Below are positions 24,096 through 33,102 of a DNA stretch of 64,000 nucleotides, in pieces. Source of the stretch: Proluteimonas flavola (GTDB lineage Bacteria; Pseudomonadota; Gammaproteobacteria; Xanthomonadales; Xanthomonadaceae); contig NZ_JAIWPU010000010.1 in the NCBI RefSeq assembly GCF_021191705.1, forward strand, positions 1 to 64,000, read 5' to 3'. The position numbers and the translations under genes were made by a program. Position 1 is the first letter of the stretch; the number at the start of each line of letters is the position of its first letter. Below the pieces are notes generated by a model. That model saw only the letters and a program-made list of their open reading frames with translations. It made no database searches and had not been told where the DNA came from.

Positions 24096-26765
24096 GTGCG
24101 ATCGAACACCTTGCAATCCATCATGCTCGGAACCGCGCTGCTGGTCGCGGCGGGTGCCGCCGCCGCATCGGAACCGACCTACGCGATTGACCTGGACGGC
24201 GGCTCGCTGCGAGGCGCGCTCCGGCAGTTCGCCGAACAGACCGGCCTTCAGGTCGCCTACTTCACCCATGTCGCCGAAGGGCGCGACGCGCCCGCGGTCT
24301 CCGGCCGGCTGACCGCGGGGCAGGCGCTGGATGCGCTGCTGGGCAGCAGCGGGCTCGCGTTCGAGCGCATCGACGAACGCACCGTGGCCATCCGCGCGAT
24401 GCAGTCCGGCGCGCCCGCCGAGCCGCCGGAAGCGCCCGAGGCGCCCGCTCGGCCGACCGTCCCCGAGACGCCGGCGCCGCGGCGCGACGATGCGGAGGTC
24501 GTGCAGTTCGGCGCGGTCGTCGTCACCGGCTCGCACCTGCGCGGGGTGGCCAACGACACCGCGCCGCTGACCACGTTCGACCGCGACTACATCGAACGCT
24601 CGGGCTACGGCAACATGATGCAACTGGTCGAATCGTTGCCGATGAACTTCAAGGGCGGCGCCTCGGGCGCTTCGGAAGTGGGGCAGTTCGGCGAGGCGCC
24701 GTTCTACGGCCAGAACCTCAACCGCGGCACCGGCTTCAATCTGCGCGGGCTGGGTTCGGCATCGACGCTGACGCTGATCAACGGCCGCCGGGTCGCGCCG
24801 TCCGCGCACGGCCAGTTCGTCGACGTCAGCACGATCCCGCTGTCGGCGGTCGAGCGCGTGGAGATCCTCGGCGATGGCGCGTCCGCGATCTACGGCGCCG
24901 ACGCGGTGGCCGGCGTGGTCAACATCATCCTGCGCCAGGATTTCGACGGCGCCGAGGCCGCGCTGCAGGCCGGCAGTGCGACCGACGGCGCCACCCGCGA
25001 CGGCCGCGCGTCGCTGACCTCGGGTCACAGCTGGGACGGCGGCAGCGTCCTGGTGGTCGGCGAGTACTACCGGCGCGAACCGCTGGACATCCTCGACCGC
25101 GACTACATCGTCGCCGCCGGCCTGGCCGGACCGACCTGGCTGCTGCCCAGGCGCGAGGCCGGCAGCCTGATGGTCTCGGGCCGGCAACTGCTGCCGGGCG
25201 GCTTCGATGCGGCGGCCGACCTGCTCTACTCCCACGAGCGCGTGGACACGCTCGACACCACGGCCGGCACTTCCACCCAGACCCAGGATCCGGTCACGAA
25301 CCGCTGGAGCGTCGCGTTCGGCCTCGGCTACGAGCCGTCGGACAACTGGCGCTTCGCGCTCGACGGCAACGCCGGGCGCGTGCACACCCGGACGGACTGG
25401 ACCTACACCAGCGTGGCGACCGGCGAGGTGCTGATGCTGATCCGCGACTACGACGACCGCTTCGACACCTGGTCGCTGGAAGCGAAGGCCGACGGCACGC
25501 TGGCGACGCTGCCCGGCGGCCCGGTACGGCTGGCCGTCGGCGGCGGCTATCGCGAGGATGACCTGCTGTCGACCCGCGTGCGGGCGATCCCGGACAACGG
25601 CTTCCAGGTCCGCGCCGACGATGCGCGCCAGGTGGCCTACGCGTTCTCGGAGCTGCACGTGCCGCTGCTGGGCCGGCACCAGGAGGTGCGCTGGGCGCGG
25701 CGGCTGGAGCTGTCGCTGGCGGCCCGCTACGACGACTATTCCGACTTCGGCAGCAGCGCCAACCCGCGGGTCGGCCTGGTGTGGTCGCCGAGCGACCGGC
25801 TGGACCTGCGCGCCAGCTACAGCACCTCCTTCCGCGCCCCGAGCATGGCGGAGAAGGCGCTGGCCACGCGCGGGCAGATCTCCTCCGAATGGCTCGACGC
25901 ACCCGACGGGAGCGGGGCGCAGGTCCCGGTGCTGGTGCTGTCGGGCAGCGCGCCGCTGGCGCCGGAGGAATCGGAGAACCTCGCGATCGGCTTCACCTAC
26001 CGCCCGGCGCCGGTGCCCGGGCTCGAACTGGGCGTCAACTGGTTCGACATCGACTACACCGACCGCATCGCCTCGCCGCCATACGATGCCGGCATGCTGG
26101 CGCGGCGCGACGAGTTCGGCGACCTCATCGCCGACCTCCCGGACGATGCCGCCGCGCAGGCCTACCTGGCGCAGCGGATCGCGGCGGGCGACCTCTACAT
26201 CGACCGGACCGGCACCGGCGCGGCCGGCGTGCACCACCTGGTGGACGCGCGGCAGAAGAACGCCGCCCGCGTCCGCACCAGCGGTTTCGACCTCACCGCG
26301 CGCTACGGCACCACGGTCGGGCGCGACAGCTTCGACCTGCAGTTCAACGCGACCCACCTGCGCGAGCTGTTGACCTCGCTGACCGCCGACAGCACCGCGT
26401 TCGACCGCATCGACACCTACAATCAGCCGCTGGACTGGCGCCTGCGCGCCGTCGGCACCTGGCAGCGTGGCGGCTTCGGCCTGACCGTCGGGGTCAGCCA
26501 TGCCGACGGCTACGTCAACGACAGCCAGGCCGTGGACGTGCCGATCGACGCGTGGACCACGGTCGACGTCAACGCGAGCTACGCCTTCGGCGAGGGCACG
26601 CGGTTCCCCGCGATGCGCGGCGTGCGCGCCTCGCTGGGGGTCAGCAACCTGCTGGACGTCGATCCGCCGCGCGCGATCTCGCCGCGCTACCCGGTGGGCT
26701 ACGACGCCTTCAACGCCGATCCGGTCGGGCGCTACGTCTCCGCGCGCCTGGCCAAGCGCTGGTAG
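24096..26765 (+). CDS. signalling TonB-dependent outer-membrane receptor with STN domain
   Basis: From GTG 24096 (AGAGGGGAA upstream) the protein has 889 residues. After the signal peptide comes an STN domain (residues 30-90, YAIDLDGGSLRGALRQFAEQTGLQVAY), a proline-rich linker, a TonB-box region (VVVTGSHL), the plug (GFNLRGLGSASTLTLINGRRVAPS, GASAIYGADAVAGVVNIILR) and a 22-strand barrel ending in aromatic KRW. The STN domain marks it as a transducer that signals through FecR to the sigma factor. The plug most resembles the peptide/polymer-type receptors common in Xanthomonadaceae rather than siderophore receptors. Substrate is inferred from the downstream D-amino-acid enzymes. Confidence 0.92.
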   Translation: MRSNTLQSIMLGTALLVAAGAAAASEPTYAIDLDGGSLRGALRQFAEQTGLQVAYFTHVAEGRDAPAVSGRLTAGQALDALLGSSGLAFERIDERTVAIRAMQSGAPAEPPEAPEAPARPTVPETPAPRRDDAEVVQFGAVVVTGSHLRGVANDTAPLTTFDRDYIERSGYGNMMQLVESLPMNFKGGASGASEVGQFGEAPFYGQNLNRGTGFNLRGLGSASTLTLINGRRVAPSAHGQFVDVSTIPLSAVERVEILGDGASAIYGADAVAGVVNIILRQDFDGAEAALQAGSATDGATRDGRASLTSGHSWDGGSVLVVGEYYRREPLDILDRDYIVAAGLAGPTWLLPRREAGSLMVSGRQLLPGGFDAAADLLYSHERVDTLDTTAGTSTQTQDPVTNRWSVAFGLGYEPSDNWRFALDGNAGRVHTRTDWTYTSVATGEVLMLIRDYDDRFDTWSLEAKADGTLATLPGGPVRLAVGGGYREDDLLSTRVRAIPDNGFQVRADDARQVAYAFSELHVPLLGRHQEVRWARRLELSLAARYDDYSDFGSSANPRVGLVWSPSDRLDLRASYSTSFRAPSMAEKALATRGQISSEWLDAPDGSGAQVPVLVLSGSAPLAPEESENLAIGFTYRPAPVPGLELGVNWFDIDYTDRIASPPYDAGMLARRDEFGDLIADLPDDAAAQAYLAQRIAAGDLYIDRTGTGAAGVHHLVDARQKNAARVRTSGFDLTARYGTTVGRDSFDLQFNATHLRELLTSLTADSTAFDRIDTYNQPLDWRLRAVGTWQRGGFGLTVGVSHADGYVNDSQAVDVPIDAWTTVDVNASYAFGEGTRFPAMRGVRASLGVSNLLDVDPPRAISPRYPVGYDAFNADPVGRYVSARLAKRW

Positions 26766-26800
26766 GCGCCCCGATGCGCACCGTTTCCCGGAGGACCGCC

Positions 26801-28009
26801 ATGCACACGCCCGTCCCGCATTCCCGATGCCGCACCTGGATCGCCGCCGTCGTGCTGCTCGCGGCGGGCACGGTGCAGGCCGCACCCGCGACCGATCCGC
26901 CGCGCGGATGGGCGCCGCTGGTGGCCGACTTCGAGCGCCTGCTCGAGCGCGACGGCGTGGTCGGCGGCAGCATCGGGCTGGTCGAGGATGGCCGCCTGGT
27001 CGACCGCCGCGACTACGGCTTCGCCGACCGCACCGCCGGCCGGCGCGTGGACGGCGATACCGTGTTCCATTGGGCCTCGATCACCAAGACCATCAACGCC
27101 ATCACCGTGATGCAGCTGGTCGAGCAGGGGCGGCTGACGCTCGGCGATCCGATCGTGCGCCACATCCCCGAGCTGCGGCGCATGCACAACCCCTACGGTG
27201 CGATGGATGCGATCACCGTCGGCATGCTGCTGTCGCATACCGCCGGTTTCCAGGGGCCGACCTGGCCCTGGCGCAGCGGCGCGGAGTGGGAGCCGTTCGA
27301 GCCGACGGACTGGGAACAGATCGTGGCGATGCTGCCGTACCAGCGCATCGAGTCCAGGCCCGGATCGCAGTACGGCTACTCCAATCCCTCGTGGATCCAC
27401 CTGGCGCGGATGGTCGAGCGGATGAGCGGCGAGGGCTGGCAGTATCGCGTGCAGAAGCAGGTGTTCGCCCCGCTGGGCATGGACCGCAGCTACTTCGGGC
27501 TGACGCCGCCGCACCTGAAGGCGCACCGGTCCCGGCGCTACCTGGTCCAGCGCGACGCGACCGGCGCGGCGGCGCTGCGCGAGCTCGACGGCGAGTTCGA
27601 TCCCGGCATCACGATCCCCAACGGCGGCTGGAACGCGCCGCTGGCGGACGCGGCGACGTATGTCGGCTTCCTCACCGGCGCGCCGCGCGGCGATGCCGGA
27701 CTGCGCCGGCGCCACGACAGCGTGCTGTCGCGCGAGACGCTGGCGCGGATGTGGGAGCCGCGGATCGCCGTGTCGGATGCGCCCGACGCCGAGCGGGTGG
27801 GCCTGGGATTCTTCGTCAGCGGCGAGGGCGCGGGCCGCGTCGTCGGCCACACCGGCGGGCAGGGCGGCTTCCTGTCGTTCCTGTACTTCAACCCGGAGAC
27901 CGGGCGCGGCGTGGTCGCGGCGTTCAACACCGCGCGCCCGGAGGCGCAGGACGGGCGCCCGGGCTTCTTCCAGGCGCTGCGGCACTCGGCGATCGAGGTG
28001 CTGCGGTGA
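26801..28009 (+). CDS. exported serine hydrolase, beta-lactamase/D-aminopeptidase fold (S12)
   Basis: The start at ATG 26801 is favoured because GGAGGA lies just upstream; an in-frame ATG at 26774 lacks this. The 402-residue protein has signal peptide 1-28, then the penicilloyl-serine transferase motifs: Ser93-x-x-Lys96 (WASITKT), Tyr193-Ser-Asn195 (YGYSNPSW) and HTGG near residue 347. Family members include D-stereospecific aminopeptidases, DD-carboxypeptidases, esterases and class C beta-lactamases. It lies 35 bases after the receptor gene and overlaps the deacylase gene by four bases. In this context, periplasmic cleavage of D-amino-acid peptides is the favoured inference. Confidence 0.88.
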   Translation: MHTPVPHSRCRTWIAAVVLLAAGTVQAAPATDPPRGWAPLVADFERLLERDGVVGGSIGLVEDGRLVDRRDYGFADRTAGRRVDGDTVFHWASITKTINAITVMQLVEQGRLTLGDPIVRHIPELRRMHNPYGAMDAITVGMLLSHTAGFQGPTWPWRSGAEWEPFEPTDWEQIVAMLPYQRIESRPGSQYGYSNPSWIHLARMVERMSGEGWQYRVQKQVFAPLGMDRSYFGLTPPHLKAHRSRRYLVQRDATGAAALRELDGEFDPGITIPNGGWNAPLADAATYVGFLTGAPRGDAGLRRRHDSVLSRETLARMWEPRIAVSDAPDAERVGLGFFVSGEGAGRVVGHTGGQGGFLSFLYFNPETGRGVVAAFNTARPEAQDGRPGFFQALRHSAIEVLR

Positions 28010-29580
28010 GCGGCGCTGGCAATCGCGCGGCGGCCGGGCCGTGGCGCAGAGGCATCGGGACGCTGTGCGTGGCACTGGCGACGCTGGCGTCGACGGGCTG
28101 CGCGGCGGACGCGGCGCCGGCCTACGATCTGTGGATCCGCAACGGCACCGTCGTCGACGGCAGCGGCGCAGCCCCCAGGCGCGCGGACGTCCTGGTGCGC
28201 GGCGACACCATCGCGCTGGTCGGCACGCCCGACGCGGACGAGGTCCGCGCCGGACGCACGATCGACGCCACCGGCCGGTTCGTCGCTCCCGGCTTCATCG
28301 ACCTGCACGCCCACGGCGATCCGCTGCGCCAGTCGTTCGCGAACTTCCTGGCCCAGGGCATCACCACCGTGGTGCTCGGCCAGGACGGCGCCTCCCCCGG
28401 CGCCCAAGAAGAGCAGGAGGAAGGATTGTTCGGTCGCTGGGCGCGGGCGGTGGAACGCCACGGCAGCGAAGTCAACATCGCCGCGCTCACCGGCCACGGC
28501 ACGCTGCGCCTGTTGGCCGGCGTGGACCTCGCACCGACGCCTACCGCGGCGCAGATGGCGGTCATGCAGGAGGCGCTGTCGTCGAATCTCGCGCAGGGCG
28601 CGTTCGGTCTCAGCTTCGGACTCGAATACCCGCCCGGCCGCTACGCGTCGCGGTCGGAACTGAAGGCGCTCGGCGATCTCGTCGGCCGGCACGGCGGTAT
28701 CGTGATGAGCCACATGCATACCGAGGACAGCGGCCGGATCCTGGACGCCATCGACGAACTGCTGCAGATCGACGCGCACGTCCACGTGTCGCACCTGAAG
28801 ATCGTCGCGGGCCGCGATGCGGCCGAGGCGCGGGCGGTGCTCGCCCGGCTCGATGCAGCGCGCGCGGACGGACGCCGGGTCACCGGCGACGTGTATCCCT
28901 ACCTCGCCAGCGCCAGCTCGCTGTACTTCCTCTATCCCGAGTGGGCCAAGACGCGCGAGCAGTACGAGGATGCGGTAGCGAACCGGCGCGCGGCGCTGGA
29001 GGCTCACATCCGCCGCCGGGTGGAGTCGCGCAACGGGCCGGAGGCGATCCTGTTCACCGCCGGTCCGCATGCCGGCCGCCGGCTGTCGGACGTGGCGCGC
29101 GAGGCGGGCCTGCCGTTCGAGCGGGCGGCGATCGACGTCATCGGCTACGGCGGACCGCCGCAGGCGCACTTCCTGATGGCGCAGGACGTGCACGACGTGT
29201 TAGTCCGCGCGGAGCACGTGGGCATCGGCACCGACGGCGCACCCGGCGGCGCGCATCCGCGGGCCGCCGGCACCTTCGTCAAGATGCTGGAGGCGCACGT
29301 CGGCGCGCCACCGAAGCTGCTTCTGGACCAGGCGATCCACAAGATGACCGGCCTGCCGGCGGGGATCCTGGGGATCGATCGTGGACTGCTCCAGGCCGGG
29401 CGCAAGGCCGATATCGTCGTGTTCGACCTCGACCGGCTCGACAGCCGCGCGACCTACCTGGAGCCGATGCTGCGGCCGGCCGGAATCGACCTCGTCGTCG
29501 TCAATGGCGAGGTCGCGCTGGAGGACGGCACGCCCTTGGAGCGCCGCAGCGGGCACATGTTGCGGCGTCTGGCGCGGTGA
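28006..29580 (+). CDS. N-acyl-D-amino-acid deacylase family lipoprotein (amidohydrolase)
   Basis: Starts at GTG 28006, overlapping the previous stop (GTGA). The 524-residue protein has a lipoprotein signal with lipobox STGC, so it acts at the envelope. Amidohydrolase features: GTVVDGSGAAPRRADVLV, FIDLHAHGD (HxH metal motif), MSHMHTEDSGRILDAIDEL, HVSHLKIVAG and GIGTDGAPGGAHPRAAGTF. The position that holds a metal-ligand cysteine in classical D-aminoacylase (GNCG) reads GQDG, a variant typical of a sister group. The family releases free D-amino acids from N-acyl or peptide forms. It sits between the serine hydrolase and the D-cysteine desulfhydrase. Confidence 0.87.
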   Translation: MSGAGNRAAAGPWRRGIGTLCVALATLASTGCAADAAPAYDLWIRNGTVVDGSGAAPRRADVLVRGDTIALVGTPDADEVRAGRTIDATGRFVAPGFIDLHAHGDPLRQSFANFLAQGITTVVLGQDGASPGAQEEQEEGLFGRWARAVERHGSEVNIAALTGHGTLRLLAGVDLAPTPTAAQMAVMQEALSSNLAQGAFGLSFGLEYPPGRYASRSELKALGDLVGRHGGIVMSHMHTEDSGRILDAIDELLQIDAHVHVSHLKIVAGRDAAEARAVLARLDAARADGRRVTGDVYPYLASASSLYFLYPEWAKTREQYEDAVANRRAALEAHIRRRVESRNGPEAILFTAGPHAGRRLSDVAREAGLPFERAAIDVIGYGGPPQAHFLMAQDVHDVLVRAEHVGIGTDGAPGGAHPRAAGTFVKMLEAHVGAPPKLLLDQAIHKMTGLPAGILGIDRGLLQAGRKADIVVFDLDRLDSRATYLEPMLRPAGIDLVVVNGEVALEDGTPLERRSGHMLRRLAR

Positions 29581-29647
29581 GCGGTGGACGCGCGTGCCGG
29601 CGCGGACCGGCGCCGGTGTCCCGTACTCGCCACCTGCAGGATTCCGC

Positions 29648-30658
29648 ATGGACCTGACCGCGTTCCCACGCGTGAAGCTGATGCACGGGGACACGCCCCT
29701 GCACGACCTGCCCGGGCTGGGCAGGGCCCTGGGAACGCAGCGGCTGCTGATCAAGCGCGACGACTGCACCGGCCTGGCCTTCGGCGGCAACAAGACCCGC
29801 AAGCTGGAATTCGCGCTGGGCGAGGCGCTGCGGCGCGATGCCGACGTGATCATCACCACCGGGGCGTGGCAGTCCAACCACGTCCGCCAGACCGCCGCCG
29901 CCGCTGCGCGCCTGGGCCTGCGCTGCCATGCGGTGGTGCACAGCCCGCTGCCCGCGCCCGGCGGCGACTACCGCCGCTCCGGCAACCTGCTGCTCGACCG
30001 CCTGCTCGGCTGTACGCTGCACGACGTGGCATCGGAAGAGGCGGGCATCGAATGCATCGCGGCGCTGGCAGGACGGGAGGCGGCGACGGGGGCGATTCCC
30101 CACGTCGTGACGATGGGCGCGTCGGACGGCGTCGGCGCGCTCGGCTACGTGGCCTGCGCGCAGGAGCTGCTGCGCCAGTGCCGGGACATCGCGGCGGCCC
30201 CCAGCCACATCGTGCTGGCGACCGGCAGCGCCGGCACCCACGCCGGCCTGCTCGCGGGACTGCGCGTGGCAGGTTCGGACATCGCCGTGGTCGGCATCTC
30301 GGTGTCCGAGCCCGCCGAGTCGAAGCGGATCCGGGTGCGGCGCGTGCTCGACGACCTGGCGCGGACGACCGGGACTCCGGTGCAGGTGCCGGACGAGGCG
30401 ATCGTGGTGCTGGACGACTACGCCGGGCAGGGATACGGCGTGCCGACCGCGGCTGGCGACGTGGCGCTGCGCCTGCTCGCGCGCAAGGAAGGGATCCTGC
30501 TCGATCCGGTGTACACCGCCAAGGCGATGTCGGGATTCCTCGACCTGCTGGCGCACGCGCGCTGCGGCCCGATGCGCGATCCCGTGTTCCTGCACACCGG
30601 CGGCACGCCAGCGCTGTTCGCGTACCTGGACCACTATCTGCCCGGGACCGCGATGTGA
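29648..30658 (+). CDS. dcyD: D-cysteine desulfhydrase family PLP enzyme
   Basis: A 336-residue fold-type II PLP enzyme. The PLP lysine is Lys49 in FGGNKTRKLEFALGEAL, followed by TTGAWQSNHVRQTAAAAARLG. The phosphate-binding loop is ATGSAGTHAGLLAG, and GYGVPTAAGDVAL plus LDPVYTAKAMSGFLDL are typical. It belongs with D-cysteine desulfhydrase and ACC deaminase; the former forms pyruvate, sulfide and ammonia from D-cysteine. Assignment within this group is not certain from motifs alone. It lacks a signal peptide, so it is cytoplasmic. It is 67 bases downstream of the deacylase gene, with the permease following 22 bases later. Confidence 0.85.
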   Translation: MDLTAFPRVKLMHGDTPLHDLPGLGRALGTQRLLIKRDDCTGLAFGGNKTRKLEFALGEALRRDADVIITTGAWQSNHVRQTAAAAARLGLRCHAVVHSPLPAPGGDYRRSGNLLLDRLLGCTLHDVASEEAGIECIAALAGREAATGAIPHVVTMGASDGVGALGYVACAQELLRQCRDIAAAPSHIVLATGSAGTHAGLLAGLRVAGSDIAVVGISVSEPAESKRIRVRRVLDDLARTTGTPVQVPDEAIVVLDDYAGQGYGVPTAAGDVALRLLARKEGILLDPVYTAKAMSGFLDLLAHARCGPMRDPVFLHTGGTPALFAYLDHYLPGTAM

Positions 30659-30680
30659 TCGCGCGTTCCTGCGTGTCGCG

Positions 30681-32018
30681 ATGCCGGCCGCGCGCCCGGC
30701 GCGCCGGGCCTGGCCGGTGAGCGGCGGGCAGGCACGCCCCTCGGGACTGGCGCGCGTGGTGACGCGCTGGCAGCTGCTGGGCCTGTCGCTCAACGACGTG
30801 ATCGGCAGCGGCGTCTACCTGCTGCCGGCGGCGACCTTCGCGCTGCTGGGCGCCTTCAGCGTCTGGGCGGTGCTGCTGGCGGGCCTGACGATCGGCCTGC
30901 TGGTGTTGTGCTACGCGAAGGCGGCCAGCCATTTCGACCAGCCCGGCGGCAGTTACCTGTACGCACGCGAGGCGTTCGGGCCGTTCGCCGGGTTCCAGGT
31001 CGGCTGGACCATCTGGCTGACCCGGATCAGCGCCGCGGCCGCGCTCGCCAACGGCCTGGCCGATGCGGTGGCGCGCTTCTGGCCGCCGGCGGCCACCGGG
31101 GCCGGGCGTGCCGCCGTGGCCGGCGGATCGCTGCTGCTGCTGACCGCGATCAACATCGTCGGCGTGCGCTGGGCGGCGCGGACCGCGGTCGTGCTGGTGG
31201 TCGGCAAGCTGGTGCCGCTGATGCTGTTCCTGTGCATCGGCCTGTTCCACGTCGACTGGGGGCTGGCGTTCGGCGGTCCGCGGCCCGGGCCGGTCGACGC
31301 GTCGCGGCTGGGCGAGGCGGCGTTGCTGCTGCTGTTCGCCTATGCCGGTTTCGAGAACCTCGCCGCGGCCGCCGGCGAGTACCGCAATCCCCGCCGCGAC
31401 GTCCCGTTCGCGCTGCTGACGATGATCGTCACGGTCACCGTCATCTACGCGGCGGTGCAACTGGTGGCGCAGGGCACGCTGGCGGGGCTGGCCGGCTCGA
31501 CGGCGCCGCTGGCGGACGCGGCCGCCGGCTTCGGCGGCGAAGGCCTGGCGCTGGTGTTGACCGTCGGCGCGGCGCTGTCGATCCTCGGCAGCAACAGTAA
31601 CACCATGCTGCTGGGGCCGCGGTTCGTGCACGCGCTGTCGATCGACGGTTACGGTCCGCGCGTGCTGTCGCGCGTGCATCCGCGGTTCCGGACGCCCGCG
31701 GTCGCCATCGTTCTGCAGTGCGCGCTGGCCCTGCCGCTGGCGCTGAGCGGTTCGTTCGCGCAGCTGGCGGTGCTGTCGATGGTCACCCGCCTGATGGGCT
31801 ACATCGCCACCGCGGCCAGCGTGCTGGTGATCGAACGGCGCGACCGCGGCCGTCCCGGCGTGCTGCGCCTGCCGGGCGGGCCGGCGATCCCGGCGCTCGC
31901 GCTGCTGCTGTCGCTGGCGCTGCTGTCGAGCGCCAGCGCCGCCAACCTGCTGGCGGTCGGGGCCGCGGTCGCGGTCGGCAGCCTGATCTACGCGCTGCGC
32001 CGTCGCCCGGGCGATTGA
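30681..32018 (+). CDS. APC-superfamily amino acid permease
   Basis: A 445-residue membrane protein with about 12 hydrophobic helices. The N-terminal signature LGLSLNDVIGSGVYLLPAATFALLG holds the helix-broken GSG motif that binds the amino-acid carboxylate and amine in APC carriers. QPGGSYLYAREAFGPFAGFQVGW and LLFAYAGFENLAAAAGEYRNPRRDVPFAL are also diagnostic. The ATG at 30681 or a GTG at 30718 could be the start. As the last gene of the cassette it would import the free amino acids released by the envelope hydrolases. Substrate is inferred only from context. Confidence 0.88.
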   Translation: MPAARPARRAWPVSGGQARPSGLARVVTRWQLLGLSLNDVIGSGVYLLPAATFALLGAFSVWAVLLAGLTIGLLVLCYAKAASHFDQPGGSYLYAREAFGPFAGFQVGWTIWLTRISAAAALANGLADAVARFWPPAATGAGRAAVAGGSLLLLTAINIVGVRWAARTAVVLVVGKLVPLMLFLCIGLFHVDWGLAFGGPRPGPVDASRLGEAALLLLFAYAGFENLAAAAGEYRNPRRDVPFALLTMIVTVTVIYAAVQLVAQGTLAGLAGSTAPLADAAAGFGGEGLALVLTVGAALSILGSNSNTMLLGPRFVHALSIDGYGPRVLSRVHPRFRTPAVAIVLQCALALPLALSGSFAQLAVLSMVTRLMGYIATAASVLVIERRDRGRPGVLRLPGGPAIPALALLLSLALLSSASAANLLAVGAAVAVGSLIYALRRRPGD

Positions 32019-32145
32019 TCCGGCCCGCAAACATCATGTCTTGCAGGAACGTCCCCGGGCGCGATGTCATCGAATCAGAAAGGCATCGCGCCCGAGGGCG
32101 TTCTTGCAGTTCAAGGGCCGGATCAGCAGGGCGACACGGGAACGG

Positions 32146-32550
32146 TCAATCCCAGTGGTTGAGGTGCGGTCCGAACGGTTCGCGCTGCTGGCGCACGACG
32201 CAGAAGCGATGGCCGCTCGGCGCTTCCATGACCCACCAGCGTTTGACGAACTCGATCTTCTTCGCGCCCAGCCGCTCCAGTCGGTCGGCTTCCGCATCCA
32301 CGTCGTCGGTCTCGATGTCGAGATGGATCCGCGAGGCGTGGTCGGCCTTCTGCAGCAGCAGGACCGGTTCGTCGTCGGCGGCGTCGAGCAGCGCGTAGCG
32401 GCTGTCGTCGTCAGGCGGTAGCGGTTTGACCGGTGTGCCGGGCGCCTGGTGCCAGAACCCGACATGTGGGGCGGGATCCTTGACCTGGCTGTCGGGCACA
32501 AACGTGGACAGGCGCCCGGGGGCATCTTCGACCCTCCGGGACGGAGGCAC
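32146..32550 (-). CDS. VOC (glyoxalase-like) protein, probably N-terminally shortened
   Basis: A 134-residue product from GTG 32550. The second half (PVLLLQKADHASRIHLDIETDDVDAEADRLERLGA, VKRWWVMEAPSGHRFCVVRQQ) is the C-terminal repeat of a glyoxalase-like VOC protein. The usual first beta-alpha-beta repeat (an N-terminal CxVIDCxTDDLxAAxxFW-type segment) is absent, and an in-frame stop lies not far upstream. Either the gene is degenerate at its 5' end or this is a single-module member. It is on the minus strand, as is the membrane protein gene 33 bases away. Substrate unknown. Confidence 0.6.
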   Translation of the reverse strand: MPPSRRVEDAPGRLSTFVPDSQVKDPAPHVGFWHQAPGTPVKPLPPDDDSRYALLDAADDEPVLLLQKADHASRIHLDIETDDVDAEADRLERLGAKKIEFVKRWWVMEAPSGHRFCVVRQQREPFGPHLNHWD

Positions 32551-32583
32551 CGGAGGATCGTGCGGGCGACGCAGCCAGCGCGA

Positions 32584-33006
32584 TCAGGCCAAAGGAGGCT
32601 GGCCCAGTTCAGCGAACAGCAGGTTCTGCGCCTTGCGCGCGCTCGCACGCGGCACCTTTGCCATCACGCCGGGATGCGTCAGCGCCAGATTGCCCTGGAG
32701 CACCAGCGCGTCGACGTGCACATAGCTGCGCGTGGTGTAGCGGTCGCCATCGCGCTCCACTTCGAAGCGCATCGGCGCGGTCAGGAAGTTGACGCCTTTC
32801 TGGTAGACGCGGCGGCCGCCCTCATCGCTGCGCAGCTTGTAACCGTTCGCGGACGCCCATGTGTCGATGCGGCCGAGGACGTCGCCTTCCGCGTTGAACG
32901 TGCGCTCGTCCCAGGGGTTGTTCGCACTTTTCGACAGGTGAGCCATCAAGACGAGCGCACCGAATCCAACCAGACCGCCTACCACCGCCCAGATCAGGAT
33001 CGACAT
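32584..33006 (-). CDS. membrane-anchored protein of unknown function
   Basis: A 140-residue protein with one N-terminal transmembrane helix (residues 3-23, ILIWAVVGGLVGFGALVLMAH) and a soluble domain of about 110 residues facing either side (DVLGRIDTWASANGYKLRSDEGGRRVYQKGVNFLTAPMRFEV, YTTRSYVHVDALVLQGNLALT). The soluble part is well-formed and predicted to be a beta-rich fold. I recognise no family. It lies between the VOC gene and tryptophan dioxygenase, on the same strand as both. Confidence 0.6.
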   Translation of the reverse strand: MSILIWAVVGGLVGFGALVLMAHLSKSANNPWDERTFNAEGDVLGRIDTWASANGYKLRSDEGGRRVYQKGVNFLTAPMRFEVERDGDRYTTRSYVHVDALVLQGNLALTHPGVMAKVPRASARKAQNLLFAELGQPPLA

Positions 33007-33102
33007 CGCGCTGCCCTCTGCCTTTTATGAATGGGCGCGGACTGTAATACGGAAGATGTTAAGAAATGTTGCTGAGCCTCCCGAGCTGGATGCGCGCGAC
33101 AG

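Noticed and set aside
23988-26885. A 965-codon open frame on the minus strand opposite the TonB receptor
   Set aside because: It mirrors the receptor gene; its translation is rich in Arg, His, Gln and Val without domain motifs, an expected artefact of high-GC codon bias.
21259-32018. Lasso-peptide or siderophore biosynthesis cluster
   Set aside because: FecI/FecR/TonB receptor sets accompany lasso-peptide loci, but no precursor, B1/B2/C proteins or isopeptidase were seen, nor any NRPS or siderophore synthetase.
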